Part shown: positions 1 to 6,786 of the stretch, piece after piece
Position numbering within the stretch: the stretch's first letter is position 1
How the letters are laid out: each line of letters starts with the position of its first letter
From: an uncultured Burkholderiaceae bacterium
GTDB taxonomy: Bacteria; Pseudomonadota; Gammaproteobacteria; Burkholderiales; Burkholderiaceae
Direction: 5' to 3'
NCBI GenBank assembly: GCA_937862845.1
Contig: CALMCK010000199.1
Span: 1-10,361 of the forward strand
DNA: 10,361 bases
Position numbers and translations under genes: made by a program
Notes under the pieces: generated by a model
What the model was told of the DNA's origin: nothing
What the model saw: only the letters and a program-made list of their open reading frames with translations
Database searches by the model: none

Positions 1-14
1 GAAAAAGGTTAAAA

Positions 15-100
15 GTAAGCGCAGTTGAAGTGAAATGCTGTCTTTGAGCCTAGCGGTGTCAGATGAAAGCCAGACACACGTCGCAGCGCTCCTCAAAGAT
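15..100 (-). promoter_or_regulatory. SAH (S-adenosylhomocysteine) riboswitch, leader of an off-window gene (probably ahcY)
   Basis: Read on the minus strand, this stretch matches the SAH riboswitch architecture. It opens with GAGGAGCGCUGC (94-83), identical to the conserved 5' core. P1 is UCUUUGAG (99-92) paired with CUCAAAGA (48-41), 8 bp. P2 is GUGUC/GACAC (77-73 with 60-56). The conserved joining segment appears as GCUAGGCUC (54-46; usual form GCCAGGCUC). The 3' strand CAACUGCGCUU (27-17) resembles the usual CAACGGCGCUC and lets GAGCGC (91-86) pair with GCGCUU (22-17), forming the P4 pseudoknot. In the family, bound SAH raises expression of SAH recycling genes, chiefly ahcY (adenosylhomocysteinase), sometimes with metF or metH. 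The controlled gene would begin just left of base 1, so its identity is inferred. All pairings were worked out by eye. Confidence 0.88.
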
Positions 101-109
101 TAAGGCGAA

Positions 110-138
110 ATTCTACCACATCTTATTGGGTTTGTGGC
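110..138 (-). promoter_or_regulatory. Sigma70-like promoter for the SAH riboswitch transcript
   Basis: On the minus strand a TAGAAT -10 box (115-110, 5 of 6 to consensus) lies 17 nt downstream of GCCACA (138-133), a weak -35 that keeps the ACA half. A start about 7 nt beyond the -10 falls near base 103, only a few bases before riboswitch stem P1. That placement supports the call. The -35 region interleaves with the opposing aroE promoter. Confidence 0.6.
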
Positions 139-154
139 GTGGCTGCGCTACAAT
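126..154 (+). promoter_or_regulatory. Sigma70-like promoter for the aroE operon
   Basis: TTGGGT (126-131) is separated by 17 nt from TACAAT (149-154; 5 of 6 to consensus). Transcription would start near 161, giving a leader of about 45 nt before the aroE GTG codon. The leader holds a small TGGG/CCCA inverted repeat (166-179) too weak to call a terminator. The element overlaps the minus-strand riboswitch promoter. Confidence 0.55.
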
Positions 155-204
155 GACGGAGTGATTGGGTTTAATCCCATGTTGATTTTAAAAGAGAAAA
201 AATA

Positions 205-1035
205 GTGCAACGTTACGCTGTCATCGGAAACCCCATCGCCCACAGCCGATCGCCTGAAATCCACGCGGCGTTTGCGCGTGTCTGCGGCATTGAGCTGAGT
301 TATGAGCGCGTGCTCGCGCCGAAGGATGGCTTTGTTGCGTGCGTCGATGGTTTGCGCGCCGAGGGTTTTCGTGGTGCGAATGTCACGGTGCCATTTAAAC
401 TCGATGCGCATGCTTATGCCGACGAGCGCACCAGCGCGGCGGTGTGGGCGGGCGCAGCGAATACATTGATATTTGGCGACAGGGTGTTGGCGGACAACAC
501 CGATGGCGTGGGCTTGGTGCGCGACATCACGGTGAATTTACACGCAGAACTCAAAGGCAAAAAAATCCTCCTGCTCGGCGCGGGTGGCGCGGCGCGTGGC
601 GTTTTGCAACCGTTGTTGTTACAGCAACCCGCAGCGGTTGTGGTGAAAAACCGCAGTCTGGACAAAGCGCAAACATGGCTGGCCGATGTGCAACGCGCCG
701 ATGATTTTGCCGATGTGTTGGGCAACTCGAATTTGAGCGTGGCCGCTTGGGACGAGGCAAGCACAGATGCTGGCGCGTATGACATCATCATCAATGCCAC
801 TGCGAGCGGTTTGGGCGCGGAGTTTGTGCCGCCGTCGGGTGTGGGGCTCACTCAAAACACACTGGCCTATGACATGATGTATGGCAAACCAACCGCATTT
901 ATGCAATGGGCGCAGAGCCACGATGCACGCACCGCCGATGGCTGGGGCATGCTGGTGGAGCAAGCGGCAAAGGCCTTTGAGATTTGGCACGGCATTGCGC
1001 CCGATACGTCTGTGTTGATAGCCGCGCGGCCTTAA
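205..1035 (+). CDS. aroE: Shikimate dehydrogenase (NADP+)
   Basis: AroE reversibly reduces 3-dehydroshikimate to shikimate with NADPH, a cytosolic step of the pathway to chorismate. The 276-residue product has the normal family length. The N-terminal substrate domain shows GNPIAHSRSP (8-17), NVTVPFK with catalytic Lys65, and DNTDG with the paired Asp100. The cofactor domain has the glycine loop GAGGAAR (125-131) followed by a VVVKNRS strand, where the Arg suits the NADP 2'-phosphate. NATASGLG stands where NATSSG is usual. The C-terminal region carries YDMMYG and the late GWGMLVEQAA motif. The start is GTG at 205, placed exactly at the conserved N-terminus, with only a weak purine-rich stretch (AAGAG) upstream. 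It heads a four-gene plus-strand run and is followed 13 nt later by mtgA, an order familiar from Burkholderiales. Confidence 0.97.
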   Translation: MQRYAVIGNPIAHSRSPEIHAAFARVCGIELSYERVLAPKDGFVACVDGLRAEGFRGANVTVPFKLDAHAYADERTSAAVWAGAANTLIFGDRVLADNTDGVGLVRDITVNLHAELKGKKILLLGAGGAARGVLQPLLLQQPAAVVVKNRSLDKAQTWLADVQRADDFADVLGNSNLSVAAWDEASTDAGAYDIIINATASGLGAEFVPPSGVGLTQNTLAYDMMYGKPTAFMQWAQSHDARTADGWGMLVEQAAKAFEIWHGIAPDTSVLIAARP

Positions 1036-1048
1036 TTTTGGAGTGTTT

Positions 1049-1756
1049 ATGATTTGGCGAAACTGGATTCGACCGTATGTTTATACAGTACTGCTCATCG
1101 GCGTGGTGTTCCAACTCTGGTGTTTGGCTTGGGTGGGGTTGTACGGTGTCGGTCTCGCGCCGTACACGGCATTTATGAAGTCCGAGCAAGCGCGGCTGAT
1201 GACCACGCAGGGACAATTCATGCTCGAGCGTGACTGGGTGGACTACGGTCAGATTTCGGATAACCTAAAACGCGCGGTGATCACTTCTGAGGACGCGGGT
1301 TTTGTCGAGCACGATGGCGTCGATTGGACGGCGATTGAAGCGGCGCAAAAGCGCAATGAAAAAGCAGGTAAAGCGGTGGCAGGTGGTTCGACCATCTCGA
1401 TGCAGTTGACCAAAAATTTATTTTTATCCTCGAACAAAAGCTATCTGCGCAAAGCCGAAGAAATCGCGATGACGTATGCGATGGAAACAATTTTGCCGAA
1501 AGATAAAATTTTAGAGATTTACCTCAACTCGGTTGAGTGGGGCGAAGGTGTATTTGGCGCGGAAGCAGCGGCGCAGCATTATTTTAAAACCAGCGCAGCG
1601 AAGCTCACGCCACAACAAGCGGCCAAGCTCGCTGTGATGCTGCCCGCACCTAAAAAATACGATGCCAACCGCAAAAGCCCATATCTGGCCAAACGTGCCA
1701 ATGTGGTGTTGCGCCGCATGCGCGCCGCACAGATTCCCGATGATGAAGGTGTTTAA
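1049..1756 (+). CDS. mtgA: Monofunctional biosynthetic peptidoglycan transglycosylase
   Basis: This GT51-family glycosyltransferase polymerises lipid II into glycan strands at the outer face of the inner membrane, without a transpeptidase domain. The 235-residue length is normal. One N-terminal membrane anchor (about residues 11-31) is followed by the GT51 motifs: SEDAGFVEHDGVD (80-92) with catalytic Glu81 (the usual form is AED or SED), GGSTISMQL (112-120), the KAEEIAMTYAMETIL helix, ILEIYLN, and GVFGAEAAAQHYF. I start it at ATG 1049 because GGAG (1040-1043) lies 5 nt before it. A GTG at 1043 in the same frame would overlap that ribosome site. It lies between aroE and a transporter gene whose GTG directly abuts its TAA, suggesting co-transcription and possibly coupled translation. 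Confidence 0.96.
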   Translation: MIWRNWIRPYVYTVLLIGVVFQLWCLAWVGLYGVGLAPYTAFMKSEQARLMTTQGQFMLERDWVDYGQISDNLKRAVITSEDAGFVEHDGVDWTAIEAAQKRNEKAGKAVAGGSTISMQLTKNLFLSSNKSYLRKAEEIAMTYAMETILPKDKILEIYLNSVEWGEGVFGAEAAAQHYFKTSAAKLTPQQAAKLAVMLPAPKKYDANRKSPYLAKRANVVLRRMRAAQIPDDEGV

Positions 1757-2665
1757 GTGGATCACGTTGAGCTGAGAGAGGCGCGTTTCCCGTTGGTGGG
1801 CTATCTCTGGCTCGCGCTATCGATGGCGCTGGTCGGCTCGTATGTCGCGCTCTCGAAGCAACTGTTGCCGTCATTCCCTGTGTTCGCGTTGGCGTGGATA
1901 CGCTTCATCATCGCGGCGGTGGCGATGGCGCCGTGGTTGATGGAGTGGCGCGGTTGCTGGCGTGGTGTGCCGAAGCGCGATGCGGTGGTGCTGTTTGGCA
2001 TGTCGTTTTTTGGTAATTTTTTATTCACGATGTTTATGTTGTTTGGCGTGGCGAACACATCGGTGGCGGCAGCGGGCATCATCATGAGTTTGTTGCCTGC
2101 GACGATTGCTTTGCTGTCGGTGTGGATTTTGCGTGAACGGTTGTCGGGCGCGATTGTCGCCTCGGTGGTTTTAGCGATTGTCGGCGTGGCGTTGTTGAGT
2201 TTTTATCGTTCGGACACGGGGCAGTCGATTTTGGGCAATGTGCTGATGGTCGGTGCGCTGATGTGTGAGGCACTGTATGTGATTGGCGCAAAGTATTTAA
2301 CGCAGGGTTACTCGCCCAAACAAATTGCGGTGTCGATGAACACAACAGGCTTGCTGCTCACGACACCGCTCGGCGTGTATCAAACCATGCAAATGAATTT
2401 AAGCGATGTGTCGTGGACGATGTGGGCGCTGTTGGTTTTTTATGCAGTGTCGGCGAGCCAAATCGCGCCGTGGCTGTGGTTCAGCGGGTTAAAAAGCATT
2501 CCCGCCAGCCGCGCGGGTGTGATGACGGTGGCGCTGCCTTTGACGGCGGCGGCATTGGGTATTTGGTTGTTTGATGAACGTTGGACGATGTTTCACAGTG
2601 GCGCATTCACTTGTGCGTTGCTCGGTGTGTGGTTGATGACGCGAACACAGCATCAAGAAAATTAA
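1757..2665 (+). CDS. EamA/DMT-superfamily inner-membrane transporter
   Basis: The 302-residue product is almost entirely hydrophobic, with about ten predicted membrane helices forming two tandem EamA repeats (roughly residues 12-145 and 155-297). This is the standard fold of the drug/metabolite transporter superfamily. Typical features include PVFALAWIRFIIAA near helix 2, a conserved helix-4 region around NTSVAAAGIIMSLLP, IWILRERLSG closing the first repeat, and the matching SRAGVMTVALPLTAAALG and WLFDER segments in the second. Substrates in this family range from amino acids and their precursors to drugs, so none can be assigned. The GTG start abuts the mtgA stop. AAGG (1746-1749), 7 nt upstream within mtgA, serves as ribosome site. 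It is probably the third gene of the aroE run. Confidence 0.9.
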   Translation: MDHVELREARFPLVGYLWLALSMALVGSYVALSKQLLPSFPVFALAWIRFIIAAVAMAPWLMEWRGCWRGVPKRDAVVLFGMSFFGNFLFTMFMLFGVANTSVAAAGIIMSLLPATIALLSVWILRERLSGAIVASVVLAIVGVALLSFYRSDTGQSILGNVLMVGALMCEALYVIGAKYLTQGYSPKQIAVSMNTTGLLLTTPLGVYQTMQMNLSDVSWTMWALLVFYAVSASQIAPWLWFSGLKSIPASRAGVMTVALPLTAAALGIWLFDERWTMFHSGAFTCALLGVWLMTRTQHQEN

Positions 2666-2682
2666 AATTAGAAAGCAGTGCG

Positions 2683-4218
2683 ATGGATGACTTGAACAAC
2701 GATATTTTTAAAAACGAAGGCACAGACGCCGCCAAAAATTCCGGCGAGTCGAGTGCCGCTGCCAAACAGCACCTCGAAACAGAGCGTGCGGCCGAGGCGC
2801 TTGACTTGGTTCATACCTTGCTCGATTGGCGCGAGGCGCAGCAGACACAAGCGCGCAAAGACGATGTGGAACACAGCGAAGGTGGTTTATTCACTTCGTC
2901 AGTGATGAGCCCTGACATCGAATTGCGTTGGGTGCTCGATGGTTTGCACTCGGCTGATATTGCTCACGTGCTCGAAGGTTTGCGACTCGAAGAGCGTTTG
3001 CATGTGTGGGGTTTGGTCAATCCTGAGCGCGACGGTGAGATTCTGATTGAAGTGTCGGACTCGGTGCGAGAAACGCTGATTGCCGACATGACTCGTTCGG
3101 AGTTGGTCGCGGCGACAGAGCATTTAGACACCGATGACATCGCCGACTTGGCCGAGGATTTGCCGCGTGAAGTGTTTGAAGAAATCGCCGAGAGTCTGCC
3201 GATAGAGGAACAAGCGCAGCTGCGTGCGATGATGAGCTACCCAGATGATGTGGTCGGTTCGTCAATGAATTTTGAAATGCTCACCACCAAAGGTGACATG
3301 ACGCTCGACATGGTGTTGCAACAATTGCGCGTGATGGAAGAGTTGCCCGAGCAGACCGATCAAATTTTTGTGGTCGACGATGCAGGCGTGCTGCTCGGCA
3401 GTCTGAGCTTGGAGCGCATCGTCATCAACCCACCCGATACTTTGGTGGCCGATGTGATGCGGCAGGACTTGTTGCAACTCGAGCCGCTCGATGAGATGGA
3501 TGACGCGGCGCAGGCATTTGAACGATATGACTTAATCAGTGCGCCCGTGGTCGACAGTCAGTCTCGATTGATTGGTCGATTGACGATTGATGAGGTGGTC
3601 GACTCGATTCGTGAAAAAGGCGAATCCGATGCGCTCGCGCAAGTGGGTTTGAAAGAAGAGCAGGATATTTTTTCATCCACCGCCAATGCCGTGCGCGCTC
3701 GTGCACCGTGGTTGCTGGTGAATTTGCTCACGGCGGGCACTGCGTCCTATGTGGCATCGCGTTTTGCCACCACCGTGGAGCAGATTGTTGTGCTGGCGTT
3801 TTTGATGTCGATTGTCGCGGGCATCGGTGGCAATTCGGGCAATCAAACCATGACTTTGATTATTCGCGCGCTGGCGTTGGGGCAAATCACCTCGGCGAAT
3901 GTGCGTGATTTAATCAAAAAAGAATTCACCGTGACCGCTTTAATTGGCATCGGTGGTGGGCTGATTGCCGCAGTCTTTGCCTACTTGATAGCCAAAGACG
4001 ATGGTTTTAAACTGGGGTTGGTCATGATGGCCGCGATGTTTTTAAACCTAATGATTGGCGCAGCCATGGGCATGATGGTGCCGATTTTGCGGGACAAAAT
4101 GGGCAAAGACCCCGCTGTCGGCTCAAGTGTGCTGCTCACATTTGCGACAGACACCATGGGCTTTTTGATTTTCTTGGGCTTGGCGACTTTGTTTTTGTTG
4201 TTAGTGTCATATCCATAA
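2683..4218 (+). CDS. mgtE: MgtE-family magnesium transporter/channel
   Basis: MgtE is a homodimeric Mg2+ channel of the inner membrane, gated by intracellular Mg2+ through its cytosolic domains. The 511-residue product (family members are often about 450) has an acidic, Lys/Ala/Gln-rich N-terminal extension of about 60 residues. It is followed by the MgtE N domain of helical repeats (about 65-185, including DLPREVFEEI), a CBS pair (about 187-320) and five membrane helices (from about residue 341). The signature GGNSGNQ (382-388), in the pore region, followed by TMTLIIRALALGQI, makes the family certain. The reading frame opens further upstream, to 2581 inside the transporter gene, but the first 34 residues do not look conserved. 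ATG 2683, 17 nt past the previous stop, is a better start, although its ribosome site is weak. Confidence 0.95.
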   Translation: MDDLNNDIFKNEGTDAAKNSGESSAAAKQHLETERAAEALDLVHTLLDWREAQQTQARKDDVEHSEGGLFTSSVMSPDIELRWVLDGLHSADIAHVLEGLRLEERLHVWGLVNPERDGEILIEVSDSVRETLIADMTRSELVAATEHLDTDDIADLAEDLPREVFEEIAESLPIEEQAQLRAMMSYPDDVVGSSMNFEMLTTKGDMTLDMVLQQLRVMEELPEQTDQIFVVDDAGVLLGSLSLERIVINPPDTLVADVMRQDLLQLEPLDEMDDAAQAFERYDLISAPVVDSQSRLIGRLTIDEVVDSIREKGESDALAQVGLKEEQDIFSSTANAVRARAPWLLVNLLTAGTASYVASRFATTVEQIVVLAFLMSIVAGIGGNSGNQTMTLIIRALALGQITSANVRDLIKKEFTVTALIGIGGGLIAAVFAYLIAKDDGFKLGLVMMAAMFLNLMIGAAMGMMVPILRDKMGKDPAVGSSVLLTFATDTMGFLIFLGLATLFLLLVSYP

Positions 4219-4255
4219 AAACCCCTTGAGCGCAAATCGTTCAAGGGGTTTTTTT
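4219..4255. terminator. Bidirectional intrinsic terminator between convergent operons
   Basis: AACCCCTTGA (4220-4229) pairs with TCAAGGGGTT (4241-4250), and the stem continues inward by G-T, C-G and G-C pairs to a CAAAT loop (4233-4237), giving about 13 bp. Seven T residues (4249-4255) follow on the plus strand, and a shorter T run follows on the minus strand. It lies directly after the mgtE stop and 7 nt from the 3' end of the CYTH gene, so it probably ends both operons. Confidence 0.93.
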
Positions 4256-4262
4256 GTGCGCT

Positions 4263-4880
4263 TTATGCAGATTCGCTATCGAGCAATGCATAACCACGGG
4301 CTGCTTTGCTCATGAGTTGAATGGTGGCGGTGAGCGCGGTATGTGTTTGCTGGGCCAATTGTTTCATGGCGATGACGTCGCCTGTGATGAGCTCGATTTC
4401 CAACTCATGGATGACGGTGCGTTGCGATTGTGGCGTGATGACTTCGCCATGGTCAAAGGCGAATTCATAGACATTGCCTTCTAACTCATACAGATAAATG
4501 TCGCGCTGAAAGTTGGTCTCAAACACGGCGGCCAAATCGGCCACATAAGGTGAGAGGTAAGCCTGCGCTTCGGCGGGCAGGGCACTGATCTCAAAGGCTT
4601 GTTGCGCGACAGGCGTTTCCCATTCGTGACGACTGGCCAATCCGTCTTGCATGCTGCCTGCGGTTTTCAGCGTTTGCAGCCATTGATTTTTATCGTCGTC
4701 AAAGCGCAGGCGCAGCGCGGCTTTGCTGTGTTTTAGGTTTTGTGATGGGGTGTCAAAATAAATATTGGTCAGCTGTGTGCTGCGTTGGTAACTGAGTTGC
4801 GCGTGATTGGACAGCCACGCCTGCACCCACGGCACATCGAGTGAGGCGGGCAAGCTGAGGGATATTTCGAGTTCAATCAT
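4263..4880 (-). CDS. CYTH-domain protein, probable inorganic triphosphatase (YgiF-like, no CHAD domain)
   Basis: The CYTH fold is a beta-barrel tunnel that binds triphosphate with metal ions; YgiF-type members hydrolyse inorganic triphosphate. This 205-residue protein shows NIYFDTP (39-45), ALRLR (55-59), WLQTLKTAG, a mid-chain RHEWE, EFAFDHGEV, HELEIELITGD and the late SKAARGYAL segment, all placed as in YgiF. It lacks the C-terminal CHAD domain of E. coli YgiF. The N-terminal ExExK signature is altered: residues 3-7 read ELEIS, with Ser where Lys is normal. I start at ATG 4880, which begins the conserved strand; a longer frame to 4922 would lie inside trpC. It overlaps the trpC stop by 8 nt, implying coupled translation as the last gene of the trp operon. 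Activity is inferred. Confidence 0.85.
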   Translation of the reverse strand: MIELEISLSLPASLDVPWVQAWLSNHAQLSYQRSTQLTNIYFDTPSQNLKHSKAALRLRFDDDKNQWLQTLKTAGSMQDGLASRHEWETPVAQQAFEISALPAEAQAYLSPYVADLAAVFETNFQRDIYLYELEGNVYEFAFDHGEVITPQSQRTVIHELEIELITGDVIAMKQLAQQTHTALTATIQLMSKAARGYALLDSESA

Positions 4881-5676
4881 GGATGTTACTGAAAAATAAA
4901 TTGTGCAACGCGTCGCCCGCATGCGGCGTGCGCATAAATGCCTCGCCGACCAAAAAGGCGTGGATGTCGTTCTGCTGCATCAACGCGACATCGGCGGGCG
5001 CGAGTATGCCCGACTCAGTGACGATGATTTTGTCCGTAGGGATTTGTTTCATCAGCGTCAATGTGGTTTCAAGGCTGACTTCGAAGGTGTGCAGGTTGCG
5101 GTTGTTGATGCCGAGCAATGGGGTTTGCAGCTGCAGTGCCGCGTGCAGCTCTGTTTCATTGTGCACTTCAGCCAACACGGCCATGCCGAGGCTGAATGCG
5201 TGCGCTTCGAATTGTTTCATTTCATCGAGTGTCAATGAAGCGGCGATGAGCAAAATCGCATCCGCACCCCAAGCCCGCGCTTGGTCGATTTGGTAAATGT
5301 CAATGATGAAATCTTTGCGCAAAACAGGCAATGCGCAGGCGGCGCGGGCGGCCTTGAGATAATCCGCGTGGCCTTGGAAGTATTGCTCATCGGTCAGCAC
5401 GGACAAACACGCTGCACCCGCGGCTTCATAGTGGCGGGCGATTTCAGCAGGGGCGAAGTGCTCGCGAAACACGCCTTTGCTCGGCGAGGCTTTTTTGATT
5501 TCGGCAATCACGGCTGGGTTTTTTGCCGCGACGCGTGAGGTGATGGCGCCGAGGAAGTCGCGAGTTGGCTCGGCTTTGAGCGCGAGGGCGTGCATGTCAT
5601 TGTTTGAAATAAGCGCTTGAGCAGCGGTGATTTCGAGGCGTTTGGTGGCGTTGATTTTATTGAGGATGTCGGTCAT
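4873..5676 (-). CDS. trpC: Indole-3-glycerol-phosphate synthase
   Basis: TrpC closes the indole ring, converting 1-(2-carboxyphenylamino)-1-deoxyribulose 5-phosphate to indole-3-glycerol phosphate with loss of CO2 and water. The 267-residue product is a single TIM barrel with no fused TrpF domain. Visible motifs are the N-terminal ILNKI helix, EIKKASPSKG (59-68, containing catalytic Glu59 and Lys61), SVLTDEQYFQG, LPVLRKDFIID (catalytic Lys), LLGINNRNL, IVTESGI and AFLVGEAFM (phosphate binding). The chosen start, ATG 5676, begins the conserved MTDILNKI. The open frame extends to 5727 through the hairpin spacer but that extra part is not family-like. No clear Shine-Dalgarno site precedes it. 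Its stop overlaps the start of the CYTH gene, and trpD lies 66 nt upstream. Confidence 0.97.
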   Translation of the reverse strand: MTDILNKINATKRLEITAAQALISNNDMHALALKAEPTRDFLGAITSRVAAKNPAVIAEIKKASPSKGVFREHFAPAEIARHYEAAGAACLSVLTDEQYFQGHADYLKAARAACALPVLRKDFIIDIYQIDQARAWGADAILLIAASLTLDEMKQFEAHAFSLGMAVLAEVHNETELHAALQLQTPLLGINNRNLHTFEVSLETTLTLMKQIPTDKIIVTESGILAPADVALMQQNDIHAFLVGEAFMRTPHAGDALHNLFFSNIHD

Positions 5677-5698
5677 GGTGTGTTTGCTTGGGTTGTGA

Positions 5699-5730
5699 CG
5701 TGTGGGGTGGGTGCTGCCCACCACCACACG
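5699..5730 (-). other. Strong intercistronic hairpin between trpD and trpC
   Basis: A near-perfect inverted repeat fills the middle of the 66-nt trpD-trpC spacer. In plus-strand terms GTGTGG (5700-5705) pairs with CCACAC (5724-5729) and GGTGGG (5706-5711) with CCCACC (5717-5722). A single base (5723) is bulged, the loop is TGCTG, and C5699-G5730 closes the stem: 13 bp, mostly G-C. No T run follows on the transcribed strand, so it is not a standard terminator. An mRNA stability or processing element, or control of trpC translation (its start is 22 nt downstream), would fit. Confidence 0.75.
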
Positions 5731-5742
5731 GCGGCATGCTGT

Positions 5743-6777
5743 TTAAGATTGAACCACAAATTGCTGTGTGAATTGTGCAAACGCATCGACTTTTGCCAAT
5801 GCTGCGCCAGAGGCAATCGCGGCGCGTGCCATGTCAATGCCTGCGGCGATGGACTCGGCGTGTTGTGCAGTGTAGAGCGCAACCCCAGAATTCAAAATCA
5901 CGATGTCGCGGGCGGGGCAATCGACGTTGTTGAGTGCGGCGAGCAGCATGGTTTTTGATTCTTGCGGGTCGGCGACTTTGAGCGCGGCGAGTGGTGCGCG
6001 GGCCATGTCAAATTGCTCGGGCGTGATGGTGTATTCGCTCAATTCACCGTTTTTGAGCTCACAGACAAACGTCGGCGCGGACAGGGAAATTTCGTCCATG
6101 CCGTCCTCAGAATGCACGACCAGCACGTGGTCTGCGCCGAGTTCGCGCATCGCTTGCGCCATGATGGTGGTGAGCTCTTTGGAAAAAACGCCCATCAGTG
6201 TGTGCGGCGCATTGGCGGGATTGGTCAATGGGCCGAGAATATTAAACACCGTGCGCACGCCGAGCTCACGGCGAATCGGCGCGACGTGGCGCATGGCGGG
6301 GTGGTGGTTCGGCGCGAACATAAAACCGATGCCCGTCGCCGCGATGCACTCGCCGACTTGCGCGGGTGTGAGTTTGAGGTTCACGCCGAGCGCTTCGAGT
6401 GCGTCCGCCGAGCCTGATTTGGACGAGACGCTGCGGTTGCCGTGCTTGGCGACTTTTGCACCCGCCGCCGCGACGACGAATAAGCAAGTGGTTGAAATGT
6501 TAAAAGTGCTCACACCATCGCCGCCTGTGCCGACGATGTCGACAAAGCCGCTGTTGTCCGTGACTTCTACGCGGTTTGAGAAATCCCGCATCACACGCGC
6601 TGCCGCGACGATTTCATCGAGCGTCTCGCCTTTCGCGCGCAATCCTGTGAGCAGAGCAGCAGCAGCAGGTGCGCCGAGTTGACCGCTCATCAGTTCAGTC
6701 ATGAAATCGGACATGGTCGCGGGCGAGAGGTTCTCGCGGTTGATGAGTTGGTTGAGGGTGTTGGCTGTGTTGAACAT
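5743..6777 (-). CDS. trpD: Anthranilate phosphoribosyltransferase
   Basis: TrpD joins anthranilate to phosphoribosyl pyrophosphate, the second committed step of tryptophan synthesis. The 344-residue length is normal and there is no fused TrpG domain. Motifs seen are the N-terminal helical LNQLINRENLS segment, GTGGDG (83-88, pyrophosphate binding), FNISTT (92-97), KHGNRSVSSKSGSADALE (111-128), then FMFAPNHHPAM, the ELGVRTVFNILGPLTNPA region that lines the anthranilate tunnel, and the VHSEDGMDEIS segment. The start is ATG 6777, which gives the family N-terminus. It lies only 9 nt after the methyltransferase stop and is preceded by CCACCAACA, with no Shine-Dalgarno site, so translation may depend on ribosomes finishing the methyltransferase. 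The gene itself is intact and GC-rich like trpC, in contrast to its upstream neighbours. Confidence 0.97.
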   Translation of the reverse strand: MFNTANTLNQLINRENLSPATMSDFMTELMSGQLGAPAAAALLTGLRAKGETLDEIVAAARVMRDFSNRVEVTDNSGFVDIVGTGGDGVSTFNISTTCLFVVAAAGAKVAKHGNRSVSSKSGSADALEALGVNLKLTPAQVGECIAATGIGFMFAPNHHPAMRHVAPIRRELGVRTVFNILGPLTNPANAPHTLMGVFSKELTTIMAQAMRELGADHVLVVHSEDGMDEISLSAPTFVCELKNGELSEYTITPEQFDMARAPLAALKVADPQESKTMLLAALNNVDCPARDIVILNSGVALYTAQHAESIAAGIDMARAAIASGAALAKVDAFAQFTQQFVVQS

Positions 6778-6786
6778 TGTTGGTGG

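Noticed and set aside
125..172. Direct repeat ATTGGGTTT (125-133, 164-172) as a paired operator
   Set aside because: Nine bases only, not symmetric, and one copy is part of the -35 region; not enough to call a regulator site.
414..851. Long antisense open frame opposite aroE, and similar long frames opposite trpD (5903-6682) and trpE (9557-9988)
   Set aside because: They are opposite clearly conserved genes, have low-complexity Ser/Ala/Pro-rich composition typical of GC-rich antisense frames, and show no recognisable domain.
2581..2682. Upstream extension of the mgtE frame to 2581
   Set aside because: The extra 34 residues overlap the end of the transporter gene, look non-conserved, and ATG 2683 lies naturally after the transporter stop.
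4881..4922. Longer CYTH protein starting at 4922
   Set aside because: The extra 14 residues lie within trpC, and the conserved CYTH strand begins at Met 4880.
5677..5727. Longer trpC with an extra 17 residues
   Set aside because: These residues would be encoded by the intercistronic hairpin and do not resemble a TrpC N-terminus; MTDILNKI at 5676 does.
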